Below the pieces are notes generated by a model, which saw nothing but the letters and a program-made list of their open reading frames with translations, searched no databases and was not told the origin of the DNA. Both the position numbers and the translations under genes were made by a program. DNA of 64,000 nucleotides, from assembly GCF_040081925.1 (NCBI RefSeq), contig NZ_JBEBMF010000001.1, positions 1 to 64,000 of the forward strand, read 5' to 3'. Origin of the DNA: Mesorhizobium_K quangtriensis. GTDB taxonomy: Bacteria; Pseudomonadota; Alphaproteobacteria; Rhizobiales; Rhizobiaceae. Below are positions 1 to 8,881 of the stretch, one piece after another; position 1 is the first letter of the stretch; each line of letters starts with the position of its first letter.

Positions 1-298
1 AGTCGGGTGCAGGGCCGACAACACCGCGCGGCGGCGCAAAGAAGCCTTCAGTCCGCGTCCATCCTCACGCTCCCCAGTGGCAGTCGCGCCATCGCCGACA
101 TCGGCCGCACATCGAAATCCCCATAGCCATCGACCGTGGCCCGCGGCTTCCTGCATGAGAGGCTTTCGTACGCCTGCCGGCACCCGAAACCCTTCGCCAT
201 GTCGGTCGTAGCAAACGAGAGCGCACGTTCCCGAAAGCGGACATGATCAGCGACTATCGAAAAATGACACTCTGCGGAAGCGGTTGACCGGCGGTGTT
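1..298. other. Left edge, no supported gene
   Basis: No gene is supported here. A minus-strand frame of 84 codons (48-302) is open, but it has no recognisable family motif, no convincing ribosome binding site, and its start runs into the end of the HupE-like gene. It may be a remnant or chance frame. Confidence 0.4.
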
Positions 299-892
299 TC
301 AACCTGCCGCCACGATCCAGCCTATCGAAAGCAGTCCGGTTGCCGCGGCCCAGCTGCCAAGGACTCGAACGACCACACGAAAGGCGAAGGCGGTGTTAGA
401 GACGAGGAGCGAGGACACCAGGATCGTCATTGCCAGGACAACGGCAACGGAACCCATCAAGGCGACCCAATCGGCGTCGGCGGATCGAAGCTCCAAGCCG
501 CTTTGAAGACCGAGCAAGCCGCCAAAAGCGGCCGCCGCGATAGTTGTCACTATGGTCGTCGTCTTCAGGTCGAGCGCGACGGATCCGCCTAGCACAATGA
601 GCATGCTGGCATTGACGAGGGCGAAAGAAGCATCGACCCCAGAAAGGAAGCCGATTGCACCCGCAAGAAGCCATGCAGTCGGAGCGACGGCTACGAGTAG
701 CCGGCTTGCTTCAGCCCCTTGCGATCCCACAAACAGGCACAAGGTTCCCAAGCCGATCAGGTCCATTGGAGTGAACAATAGGTGCAAGGCGCCGTCGTAG
801 AATGGCCCCAGCCCGGAATTAACCAGGTGCGCCTGCGCCGGCGTGGCGGCGCAGAGCGTCAAAGCAAGCACAACGCCGGCGCTGCGACTCAT
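299..892 (-). CDS. HupE/UreJ-like membrane protein (divergent)
   Basis: A 197-residue protein with a signal peptide ending near TPAQA-HLV and about five or six hydrophobic segments. Size, topology and its place behind two HupE/UreJ genes suggest a divergent member of that family, which is linked to nickel or cobalt uptake. The canonical HPxxGxDH motif of its neighbour is absent; only a degenerate LHLLFTPMDL stretch is seen, so transport activity is uncertain. The ATG overlaps the stop of the upstream gene by four bases (ATGA), implying translational coupling. It is the last gene of the DUF3604 operon. Confidence 0.6.
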   Translation of the reverse strand: MSRSAGVVLALTLCAATPAQAHLVNSGLGPFYDGALHLLFTPMDLIGLGTLCLFVGSQGAEASRLLVAVAPTAWLLAGAIGFLSGVDASFALVNASMLIVLGGSVALDLKTTTIVTTIAAAAFGGLLGLQSGLELRSADADWVALMGSVAVVLAMTILVSSLLVSNTAFAFRVVVRVLGSWAAATGLLSIGWIVAAG

Positions 893-1497
893 GCAAACGC
901 GCCGATCAGGAAATAGGTCCCGCCCAGCAGAACGCCGCCACCGAGAGCGCGCAGCAAGGTTCGGCCCATCGGCAGCCTGTCCACTGCTCCAACTCCGATT
1001 CCTATTGCGTGGAGGAGCCCCGTGGCGATGACAAAGCCGAGGCTGTAGAGCACCGCATCAGCGCCTGGGGAAAGTTCAGTCCCGTGCGCGTGGCCATGGA
1101 AAAGCGCGAAGATCATCACCAAAGGGATCGCGACCACAAGACTGAGCCGCATGTTCGTGACGATGAAAAGCCCAAGGACGATCGATGAAATGGCAATGCC
1201 AATCTCGACCCAAGGCAGCGGGATGCCGAGAAGGCCGAGCATGCCGCCTGCGGCCATCGCAACTGGAAAAGCTATCGGAAGAACCCAAAGCGCAGGAGGA
1301 CCGAGGAGCGCCCCCCATAGACCCACGGCGATCATCGCCAGGATATGATCCCAGCCGCCTACAGGGTGACTCAATCCGGACAGGAAACCGCTGACGGCCT
1401 CGCCTTCCGTATGGGCGAAAGCCGTGCCTCCGAACGACAGACTTGCCAGACAAACTGCGCTGGCGACCATGAATCGGACTGAAATGAGTTTGATCAC
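889..1497 (-). CDS. HupE/UreJ family protein
   Basis: A 202-residue protein with a cleavable-looking signal (about 1-28) followed by six hydrophobic helices. It has the family motif HPVGGWDHILAM near residues 44-55 and a second His-rich stretch HGHAHGTE near 135, the likely metal-binding positions. HupE and UreJ proteins are associated with nickel supply to hydrogenase and urease; neither enzyme is encoded in this window, so the substrate could be another transition metal. It lies 21 bp after the larger HupE-type gene and overlaps the next gene by four bases. Confidence 0.85.
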   Translation of the reverse strand: MIKLISVRFMVASAVCLASLSFGGTAFAHTEGEAVSGFLSGLSHPVGGWDHILAMIAVGLWGALLGPPALWVLPIAFPVAMAAGGMLGLLGIPLPWVEIGIAISSIVLGLFIVTNMRLSLVVAIPLVMIFALFHGHAHGTELSPGADAVLYSLGFVIATGLLHAIGIGVGAVDRLPMGRTLLRALGGGVLLGGTYFLIGAFA

Positions 1498-1518
1498 TCT
1501 TTTGGTCTCCGCTGCGCG

Positions 1519-2535
1519 CTAGAACATCATCAACGTTCGTTCGATCGTCCAGAATGCCCCAAGTGATCCGACGACGTATCCGGGCACATAAGGAACCCAT
1601 GTCGGCAGATTGAACCGCAGGATGAGCAATGCGCGGTGGATCAGCAGGATGATCAGGACGAAGGCCAATTGCCCGATCTCTACTCCGATATTGAAGGCGA
1701 GCAGCGCCAGAGGAATGTCGCTGGCAGGCAACCCGACCGTCGTTAGCCCGCTTGCGAACCCGAAACCATGCAGAAGACCGAAGGCGAAAGCGACAACCCA
1801 TGGGTTGCGTAGCGTGAAGCTGGTCTGACCTCGCCATAGCCGCACGACCTCGACCCCGAGAAAGAGAATTGAAAGGGCGATCGCGGCGTTGAGGGGAGCG
1901 GCCGGAACGGACGCATACCCGAGGGTAGCCAACGCCAGAGTTATGCTGTGGGCGACTGTGAAGGCGGTGATGGTCTTGATCAAGGAGCGCGTCGAGCGAA
2001 CGATGATCATAAGACCGACGACGAAGAGGAGATGGTCGAACCCCATCAGGATGTGTTCAATGCCCAGCACCATGTAGGTTTTGCCAACCTGCCAAGTGTT
2101 CTGAGGTTCGGAAAGATCGATCCATGGCTGTGCCGGCTTAACAATCGATGTTACTTTGCGGCCATCGAGCCACGACACCCGTACGAGGACATCGGTGATT
2201 GTCGCCTGCAGGCCGACAAAATCGATGCGTTGACCCGCAAGATCATCGTCAGATTGAAGAACGCTTCGCTCGATGACGGAGTCGGATAATTCACGTTCCA
2301 ATGGCCCGCTAACCAGGGCGATACCGTCGGAAAACTCGAGCAGGACGGGCAGCCGCATCCCGGACAGGATCGGCGTACGCCATACGAGATTGAACCGCTG
2401 TGGCGCAACCTGATCGACCTGCAAGTAGGCGGGCCTAATCTCGTGTGCGGACGCGCACATGGCGGTGGCCAAAAACGATGCCAAAAAGCCTAACAACAAC
2501 AGGACGAGTCCACGCACTCCGACGGCGCAGATCAT
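1519..2535 (-). CDS. HupE/UreJ family protein with periplasmic N-terminal domain
   Basis: A 338-residue protein: signal peptide (about 1-30), a soluble N-terminal half to about residue 150, then a hydrophobic half with HILMGFDHLLFVVGL, HSITLAL and HGFGFASGL. These conserved His/Asp motifs characterise the longer HupE/UreJ_2 proteins. The soluble part presumably faces the periplasm. The start overlaps the stop of the parvulin gene by four bases, so the two are co-translated. With two shorter HupE-like proteins downstream, it suggests a metal import or export unit serving the DUF3604 enzyme; that link is inference. Confidence 0.8.
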   Translation of the reverse strand: MICAVGVRGLVLLLLGFLASFLATAMCASAHEIRPAYLQVDQVAPQRFNLVWRTPILSGMRLPVLLEFSDGIALVSGPLERELSDSVIERSVLQSDDDLAGQRIDFVGLQATITDVLVRVSWLDGRKVTSIVKPAQPWIDLSEPQNTWQVGKTYMVLGIEHILMGFDHLLFVVGLMIIVRSTRSLIKTITAFTVAHSITLALATLGYASVPAAPLNAAIALSILFLGVEVVRLWRGQTSFTLRNPWVVAFAFGLLHGFGFASGLTTVGLPASDIPLALLAFNIGVEIGQLAFVLIILLIHRALLILRFNLPTWVPYVPGYVVGSLGAFWTIERTLMMF

Positions 2536-3479
2536 TGGGATTCGGACACCGAAGGAGCATTGGGGTTCGGGCTCCTCAGATCAGCAAGGTTGACACTGTC
2601 GAGCGGAACGACATTCACCTTGTATCGAGAGCGCATCTCGTCCAGGGCGGCGCGTTTCACTTCCTGGTAGCGAGCGTCGTGCCAAGCGGCACGAACGTCA
2701 GTTTCCACCTCTTCGAAGGCCGGGACGCGGCCGGCGTCCATTGCATCGATCCAGACGAGATGCCAGCCGTATCCCGATTGGATCGGACCGCGCCATCCGC
2801 CAGTTTCAAGCTGGAACAGTTCCGCTGCAAAGCCTGGGCCGAACTCTTTCAGTATCTGCTCGGGCGTGCTGTCTCTGTAGTAGCTGCGCAGGAGAAACGA
2901 GTCGGCCAGCGCGGCCACCTCCGGGGAGTCGGCCCGTTTACCGACAATGGCGCCAAGCGCAAATTCGGCATCGTCACGCGCCTGCGAGCCTCTCGTATCC
3001 GGAGAAAAATAGAGCTGCCGGAAACTTGCTCGCGGAGGAAGCGCAAATCGGTCAGAGTTCTCGGAGAACCACTTAACCAGTTCTGCCTTTTCGGGCTCCT
3101 TGAGGGCAGCTACATCAGCGGCGAGGAAATCCATCTTCTGCGCCACGCGACGCTTGATGATCTCGTCATTGCGATCGAGGCCGAACGCCATCCCCTCGCG
3201 GAACAAGATTTCCTCGGATATCTTTTGATCAATCAGGCTTTGCAATTGTTGCCTAGTCAGCGGCGCGCGCCCCTGCGCCAGCCAGGCGACGGCCATCTGA
3301 CGTATGTCATCGGCGCCAATCTCGATTGTCTCTCTGTCTGCCGTCGCCGCTGGTTCATCGCTGAAGAGCGAGTAAGCAACGAACAGGATCGCACCCGCAA
3401 CAATGAAGTGCACGAGAGGCTCGCCCAGAAAGTTGCGCAACCTTCCGCCACTCGCCTTCGCGATAGTAAGTTCTGTCAT
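2532..3479 (-). CDS. Membrane-anchored parvulin-type peptidyl-prolyl isomerase
   Basis: A 315-residue protein with a single N-terminal transmembrane segment (about 23-40) and a large periplasmic part. Residues 55-130 resemble the helical SurA/PrsA-type chaperone arm; about 150-245 form the PpiC-like rotamase domain, ending in GPIQSGYGWHLVWID, a typical parvulin C-terminal strand. The family catalyses cis-trans isomerisation of prolyl bonds and assists folding of exported proteins. Being between the DUF3604 gene (37 bp upstream) and HupE genes (4-bp overlap), it probably folds the secreted DUF3604 protein or the HupE ectodomain. Confidence 0.85.
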   Translation of the reverse strand: MTELTIAKASGGRLRNFLGEPLVHFIVAGAILFVAYSLFSDEPAATADRETIEIGADDIRQMAVAWLAQGRAPLTRQQLQSLIDQKISEEILFREGMAFGLDRNDEIIKRRVAQKMDFLAADVAALKEPEKAELVKWFSENSDRFALPPRASFRQLYFSPDTRGSQARDDAEFALGAIVGKRADSPEVAALADSFLLRSYYRDSTPEQILKEFGPGFAAELFQLETGGWRGPIQSGYGWHLVWIDAMDAGRVPAFEEVETDVRAAWHDARYQEVKRAALDEMRSRYKVNVVPLDSVNLADLRSPNPNAPSVSESQ

Positions 3480-3516
3480 CTTCTTGGCAACAATGGCTGT
3501 CGCTCAATTTTGCTCG

Positions 3517-5739
3517 TTACTTCGCGATCGACACCACTTCGTAGTTTGCGTAGCCGAACTCATTGCTGCGAGCCGCCACGTATTTGTCGCCGGATCGGTA
3601 AACCGTCAGCTCGAACGGAGTGCCTTCGAGCGTCGTGACGATGTGTCCGTCCTTGATTTCGTAGCTTGCAGACGCACTGGAAACGCTGTGCATGACCTGT
3701 AGCAGATCTCCACCCTTCGCCGGAGCGCCATCGAGTTCGGTAATGATGCGCTGGCCGTCTACTCCGAACAAGACGTTCGACGTCTGGCCGGTCACGTTAT
3801 TGCGAACCGTGAGGTTCTTACCGACGACGAGTTGCTTGAGATCGTCATCGCCGAGCGCGGCAGCTCCGGTTCTAAGCAATTCGGCGACCGTCAGACCGGA
3901 CTCGGCCTTTGCTGCATCGGCTTCTGTCGGCGTGTACCAGATCGGGGTGCTCCATGCCCGCTCCTGGATCGTAGCCGGCGCGTTCCCGGGCGGAACAATG
4001 CCCAGCTTTTTCGCATCATATGTGCTCCATCGCGGCGTCGGTATCTGAAGAGCCCGTGCGTAGTAGAAAGCATGCTGGCTCGCGTCGAATTCAGGGTCGG
4101 TTCAGACGGCCTTCAGTTCGATGGCGCCAATGTCATTGGTATAGGTGGCATTTGTAATATCCACCGTGTTTCCAACAGCTGGAAGTTTTCCCGTGGCGGG
4201 ATCGGGTCGACGTTCACCCGACCAGGCAACGTCGAATATCTTCTCGAATATCTGACCGTCCTTGGTCCATCCCTTTACGATCTGGATACGGTCCAGGTTT
4301 CCATCGACGGGATCCTTCATGGCCCAGACGATGAAGGATGGCGCCTTGCCTTCGGCCTGGCTCAAGTCGCCACCCATCGGCACTCCGCCCGCATAGGCGG
4401 TCTTTACCCAGTCGGATTTGGACAACATGCCCTTGTCGTAGTCCCATCCTCCGAAAAAGCGCAGCTTGAGGCGGACCCCGCTCGTTCCGAACACCTCACG
4501 CCGCTGCATCGCCGCGAAGATGGATTCGCGCGTATTTTCCTCTGCCCATACTCCGCCTAGACCCGACGTGCCTGTCTTCAAGACGTCCATGCCGGAAGCG
4601 ATGACGCCGGAAAGCCGCACCTCGGGCGTCGGATCGACAAGCGCATGATCGCCGAAGTAGTCCGACTGCGAATATGCTGTTGCGGTGTTGTGGGAGTCGC
4701 CAGCACCGAGGACACCGAATTTGTAAGGGTTGTAGCCGCGAGTATCCTGCATCGCCAGGCCGTTCTGGTAGGCTTGGCGCGTATAGCTTCCGTCCAGCTT
4801 CGAGAAGCTGTTGTCGATACCGATCAGGTAGCTCATGATTTCGAAACCGGCGAACTCGTCGTTCGGCGAAAGGTCCGGATGGGTTTCGGAGGTGCCTTTG
4901 ACCTGCTTGATTTCGGTCAGCGGCTCGTTCGTCATCCGCTGCTGAGCCCAGGCGGCGTCGATCGGATTGCCTTTGCTGTCTACTTCGATCGGAAACATGA
5001 TGCCGTTTGACAGGTTCGCATTGTGCGATATGGCCAAGGCTTCGTTGCCTGCCTTCCTCTGGCCGTCCATCCAGTTCCACAAATCTTCGGGATGATCGGA
5101 ATCGATCGCACTAAACGGAGCCTCGGGAACCTTCGCGCAATCCTTGAAAAACACGTTGCGGTGCATGTTCTGGCTTTGCGGCATCGAGGTCCACTCGTAG
5201 GAACAGAACGTCGTGAACTCGCCCGGCTTGTAGTATTTGTCGGCAATCTCGTTGTTCTGCTTCCAAACTGAGTTCATGATTGCCGGATCGAGCAATTCCT
5301 TGATCGGCTCGCTGTGAGCAATGCTGCCAGCCAACCACTGGAATATCTTTACGGCGGTGTTGTCCTTCGTAACCTTCAGTTTTTGGGCGACCGGGAGCTT
5401 GCTGAGCGGCGAATTGGGATCGTTAGCCAGACGTACAACACCGACGTATTCAGAGTGGTCCGTGACGCCCTGGAAATCGAGAGGCGTTTTGATCTGCACG
5501 TCATAGCCGGCCGGATGCTTGATCGGTTGCCCCATCGAATACTGATAGGCTTCCTCGGGACCAGTAACCGTATTGCCGAGGATATAGGCGTCGAGGGACC
5601 AACTGGTGTGCTGATGTGTCTGACCGAAATAGGCATTCCTCTCCTGCGCCTGCACGACTCCTAATGGGAGAGTCAGTGCCAACGCCAGCGTGCTGGTGCC
5701 CGCTACCAATGTCGAATTGAAATTCCTCAGCCTAGCCAT
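3517..5739 (-). pseudogene. Secreted DUF3604 family protein, interrupted by one in-frame TGA
   Basis: The open part (4102-5739) encodes 545 residues: a signal peptide ending near VVQA-QERN, then GQTHQHTSWSLDA and GVTDHSEYVG, the His/Asp motifs of DUF3604, a PHP-like presumed metal-dependent phosphoesterase family. Codon 546 is TGA (4102-4104). The same frame continues without another stop to 3517, and residues after the TGA match the expected family end (TDPEFDA, FYYAR, IPTPRW, TPIWYTP), followed by an extra domain of about 115 residues. Family members have Trp where the TGA lies, so TGG to TGA is the simplest cause: a recent nonsense mutation, a sequencing error, or readthrough. An AAGGA ribosome site precedes the ATG. 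First gene of the operon with the parvulin and HupE genes. Confidence 0.8.
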
Positions 5740-5901
5740 GCTCTGATTCCTTCAGAAATACCGCGCGAAGGCGAGTTGGCTCGCCTGAATTTCCCTTGGG
5801 GAAGTTGCATCATCAATGATAGCTATGTCTATTGCAATCAGCTTGCCATTTGGCGCCAAATGAAGCTTCACCCAGGGCGAGACAGTCCGCGCGGAGCGCT
5901 C

Positions 5902-6873
5902 TCAAGGATTGGGCTGGAAACGAGACGGCGGTTCTCCTGTCCATCGCCTGAAGGCGCGGGTAAAATGCGCCGGATCGCTATAGCCGACTCTGTAGGCAAT
6001 TTCTGTCACCGTAGACCTGCCTTCCGAGAGCAGTTGAAGCGCTTCGCTGCGACGCGTTTCGTCAAGCAATTCCTCAAAATCGATACCGCAAAATTTGAGG
6101 CGCCTCTGAAGGGTGCGCGCCGACATCCCCAATCTTTTGGCTATGGTTGCCAGCGTAAGATGTTGCTGCTCCGACAGCCCGTCTACAAGCATTCCCGCCA
6201 CATCGACTGCTGACCGGAGCGCCTCTGTTACCTTTGATCCGTCCTTGATTTCGGAGCGAAGCGGCAAGGCGAGTAATTCATGATCGAATTCGATCATGTC
6301 ATGCTCTCTTCCCATCTCAATGTTCGGGCCGAGACATTCCTCAAGAGCCTCCTCGCCTCGTGCTCTTGAGGCGCTGAGATGCACACGTATCGCGGACGGA
6401 TCGCCGGCCATCAGCGGAACTTTGCGCAGCACCGCGAGACTGCCGAAGATGAACTGTCGAGGATCGATGTCGTGCCGACCTGAAAAGCGATAGATGATCC
6501 TGGCCTTCCGGCCTTCTGTGACCAGACGGACATCCGATCCCAGATGAAGCATGGAGACATTGGCGGCAGCCAGTTCGCAGGCATGCCCTAGGTCGACGGA
6601 CCGCAGTATGGCCTGTCCCCACATACCAAGCGAGCGCAGTTCGGTCATTTGGCCGACATACACCCCGCCAAACGGTTCTCGCGTCGCGGCCACGACTTCG
6701 TTTGCTATGCTAAAACACGTCGCGCGAGGAAGATAAATATCCGGATCCCGAAAAAGGTTCGGAGCAATGCCAAGCCGCTGGAAAAATTCGATCGAGGAGA
6801 TCCCCCGCTTCGCCAGATAGGGAGCAACCTGCAGAAAGCTTCTGATCTTGATCGAGGGCGCGGTGTCTAACAT
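5902..6873 (-). CDS. AraC-family transcriptional regulator
   Basis: About 323 residues from the ATG at 6873. The frame extends further upstream, but the conserved N-terminal domain begins just after this Met. Residues 1-190 resemble the arabinose-binding/dimerisation-like domain of OruR-type regulators (SFLQVAPYLAKRG, LGMWGQAILRS). The last 100 residues are a double helix-turn-helix: LATIAKRLGMSARTLQRRL, then VTEIAYRVGYSDPAHFTRAF. It lies 162 bp upstream of the DUF3604 operon on the same strand and is divergent from the secreted protein at 6961, so either could be a target. The effector is unknown. Confidence 0.85.
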   Translation of the reverse strand: MLDTAPSIKIRSFLQVAPYLAKRGISSIEFFQRLGIAPNLFRDPDIYLPRATCFSIANEVVAATREPFGGVYVGQMTELRSLGMWGQAILRSVDLGHACELAAANVSMLHLGSDVRLVTEGRKARIIYRFSGRHDIDPRQFIFGSLAVLRKVPLMAGDPSAIRVHLSASRARGEEALEECLGPNIEMGREHDMIEFDHELLALPLRSEIKDGSKVTEALRSAVDVAGMLVDGLSEQQHLTLATIAKRLGMSARTLQRRLKFCGIDFEELLDETRRSEALQLLSEGRSTVTEIAYRVGYSDPAHFTRAFRRWTGEPPSRFQPNP

Positions 6874-6960
6874 GAACTTGGCATCAAATGGCAAGACGTG
6901 GCTGGCACACAATAGCAATATGCGTTGAACTTGAAAGGCATTCAAAAAACCAAGGTCGAG

Positions 6961-7521
6961 ATGCGCTCCGTGCTTTTCATCGCCCACCTTGCGGTTGCTG
7001 GCATGCTGCAACCGACCCTGGCTAGCGCTTGTGGGTTTGAAAGCCCGCAGGCCATCGCCCTTGGTTCGCTTAACATGAACTATCCCGATGCGGTCCATGT
7101 GCTCGCAGCGGTATGGCGCGCTGAGGATGCAGGCGTGTTAACGCCTCGGCGCGGCCAAACAACTACGACAGGAGCGCTGGCATTCTATCGCGCAGCCTCG
7201 GGAGTAAAAGCGCTCGGCGCCGATCTCGCTGGGTCACTCGCGACCCAGCCCGACACCGCGATGGCGATCGTGTTGGTGCCACAGGTGATGTGGACACGCT
7301 TTGAAATGGGTGTCGCCGGGCTTGTCATTCAAAGCCATGCGGAAGGACCATTGGACGGCGACCTCGTGATTGTAACCGAAGAGAAGGTCGTGAGGTCTCT
7401 CGTGGACGGGAAGCTGGGTCCGGCCTTTGCCGAACAATCAGGACTGCTGCGCTTCTATGGAAATGACAGAGACATCGAAAAGATGCGTGCCGCTTTGGCA
7501 AAGATCGGTGAGAAAAACTAG
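6961..7521 (+). CDS. Putative secreted protein of unknown function
   Basis: A 186-residue product if started at the ATG 6961; a TTG 36 bases earlier is also in frame. The N-terminus MRSVLFIAHLAVAGMLQ to ASA-C looks like a signal peptide, with a Cys right after the probable cleavage site but without a good lipobox. The rest is soluble and mixed alpha/beta, with no motif I recognise. It is divergent from the AraC regulator, sharing an 87-bp promoter region. Codon use resembles the neighbours. No function is proposed. Confidence 0.6.
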   Translation: MRSVLFIAHLAVAGMLQPTLASACGFESPQAIALGSLNMNYPDAVHVLAAVWRAEDAGVLTPRRGQTTTTGALAFYRAASGVKALGADLAGSLATQPDTAMAIVLVPQVMWTRFEMGVAGLVIQSHAEGPLDGDLVIVTEEKVVRSLVDGKLGPAFAEQSGLLRFYGNDRDIEKMRAALAKIGEKN

Positions 7522-8084
7522 ACGATCCCAACATGAAACGGGCGAGCCCCAGCGACCGTCACGGTCTTTAGAAGCCAGTTTCCTCTGGTCGAAGCACCAG
7601 GTGCGGCGGTGCCGAACAAGTCACCAGGTTTGACATTCTGCGGTCTCAAAAACTATCAACGGCGTGCGCCTGAGCTATCCCGTGAGCGTCGCTGCGAAGG
7701 TTTCCGGTACGATTGGCTGCTTCACCAAGTCGTCAGTCTTCTAAAGTGTCCGCAGAGTCTGGTTTTCGCCGATGCTCCATCAGAAGCTCACCGTCCGAAA
7801 CCGGCCCCATTGCGGTCTTCGCCGAGTGCGTGTCCCGGTTCCGTACCTCAATACCCATCGTCCCTCCGTGCCCCAGCTGTGCAGCCTCGGCCCCACTACG
7901 TGGGCGCGCGCGTGACAAAAGCCGTCAGCAATCGACCCCTCCCCCCTAGCGCCACGGCCGGCTGCTGAGCTACGCAGCGGCGTCACCGCCACCACAGCGT
8001 CACGTTCGGTGACGGCGGTGACGTACGTGACGGCGGTTGGACTGGCAGCGCAGGCCGGCACAGGGGTAGGGGGAGGGTCTAAAT
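7522..8084. other. Intergenic region at left edge of the replication module
   Basis: About 560 bp with no convincing gene; frames at 7609-7968 (+) and 7733-7918 (-) are open but lack ribosome sites and family signals. The right end (7936-8077) holds the iteron and G-rich modules described separately. No copy of the tRNA-Gly 3' end or other obvious attachment repeat was seen. Confidence 0.5.
7936..8077. repeat. Back-to-back iteron modules, putative replication origin (left)
   Basis: Three tandem 9-bp units of consensus GTGACGGYG lie at 8009-8035. Degenerate inverted copies lie at 7977-8003 (GTCAC cores at 7982 and 7999). The two arrays are back to back across a 5-bp centre. Outside each lies a G-rich motif pointing outward: GTAGGGGGAGGG at 8066-8077 and its near-complement CCCCTCCCCCCTAG at 7936-7949. 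Iteron-to-motif spacing is 30 and about 28 bp. The 8066 copy also supplies the ribosome site of the gene at 8085. Such repeats next to a primase-helicase gene suggest an origin, as in P4-like satellites; integrase arm sites are the alternative. Confidence 0.6.
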
Positions 8085-8639
8085 TTGAACGACAAAAACG
8101 CGGCGCTCCCAGAACTCTTGTTGCCGGGGGCAGAACGACGGTTGCGCGCGGTAATCAGATCAATCGTGCGCGCCTATCCCGACAAAGTCGGCAGAACTGA
8201 CGACGACCGCGTTGCGAGCGCGGTAGACATCCTATTTGGCAGGAAGCGGCGGCGCGGTGCGCCGGGAAGGAACCGCGACGAGATGCTCGCGATGATGGCG
8301 ATGATGTATGCAATAGCGAAGGACTACCAAAACAAGGAGCCTTCCTTCGAATCGCTCGCAAAGTCAGTGATCGACATGCCGGGTGGAGCAGGCAAAGACC
8401 CAGAAGGTTCAATCGCCAGGGATTTGGCCAGGAAATTTAGGAAGCACGCTCCGGAGTTGCTGCGCCAGCATGCTTATGACGGAGCCGACAACTCGGACAA
8501 ATTCTTTATGGACGTTGGGCAGGCGGCCACGTCGATCGCAGCCCTGGGAATCGCAGTGGATCGCGACGGTTTGCCGCCGGATTCAGACAAGGGAGATAAT
8601 CCCGGTTTTTTCTCCGATGATCGAGCAGACTTTATGTGA
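8085..8639 (+). CDS. Hypothetical protein of the replication module
   Basis: A 184-residue, soluble, charged protein starting at TTG 8085, seven bases after GGAGGG. No family recognised. It has a basic stretch (FGRKRRRGAPGRNRDEM, about residues 50-66), a helical middle and an acidic C-terminus. The stop overlaps a GTG by four bases and is 35 bp before the likely start of the HTH gene, so it is the first gene of a three-gene operon with the primase. A DNA-binding accessory replication role is possible but only inferred. Confidence 0.6.
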   Translation: MNDKNAALPELLLPGAERRLRAVIRSIVRAYPDKVGRTDDDRVASAVDILFGRKRRRGAPGRNRDEMLAMMAMMYAIAKDYQNKEPSFESLAKSVIDMPGGAGKDPEGSIARDLARKFRKHAPELLRQHAYDGADNSDKFFMDVGQAATSIAALGIAVDRDGLPPDSDKGDNPGFFSDDRADFM

Positions 8640-8674
8640 ATGATGGGCAGCCTTCTCAAACAGTGAGGAAGGCA

Positions 8675-8881
8675 ATGCCTGAAAACATAAAACCTGTAGA
8701 ATCACTCCTGACCATCGATAAGGCGGCAAAGGAACTTGGCGTCCACACTTGGGCACTGCGCCGCGCCGTGAAATCAGGAACGGTCCCAGCATATCGCCCT
8801 TTCAACGGGCGCGCCCTTGTCCGCATCTCTGAAGTGATCGCCGCCATCAACGCCTCGAAGATCGGAGGCAACAATGTCTGA
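8675..8881 (+). CDS. Small helix-turn-helix (excisionase/AlpA-like) protein
   Basis: A 68-residue product from the ATG at 8675, chosen because GAGGAAGG lies just upstream. Residues 11-58 form a MerR/excisionase-type winged helix-turn-helix: LLTIDKAAKELGVHTWALRR followed by PAYRPFNGRALVRISEV. Proteins of this type serve as excisionases, repressors or element regulators. The 3' end overlaps the primase start by eight bases, so translation is probably coupled. In this context it is likely the regulator or directionality factor of the integrative element. Confidence 0.75.
   Translation: MPENIKPVESLLTIDKAAKELGVHTWALRRAVKSGTVPAYRPFNGRALVRISEVIAAINASKIGGNNV

Noticed and set aside
4102..4104. TGA as a selenocysteine codon
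   Set aside because: The family has Trp, not Cys, at this place, and no following hairpin or selenium-related genes were noticed; nonsense mutation is simpler.
7609..7968. Plus-strand open frame before the replication module
   Set aside because: No ribosome site, Pro/Ser/Arg-rich, no recognisable domain, and it runs into the repeat region.
7981..8035. Repeats as a CRISPR array
   Set aside because: Units are 9 bp and tandem without spacers, present on both strands; no cas genes in the window.
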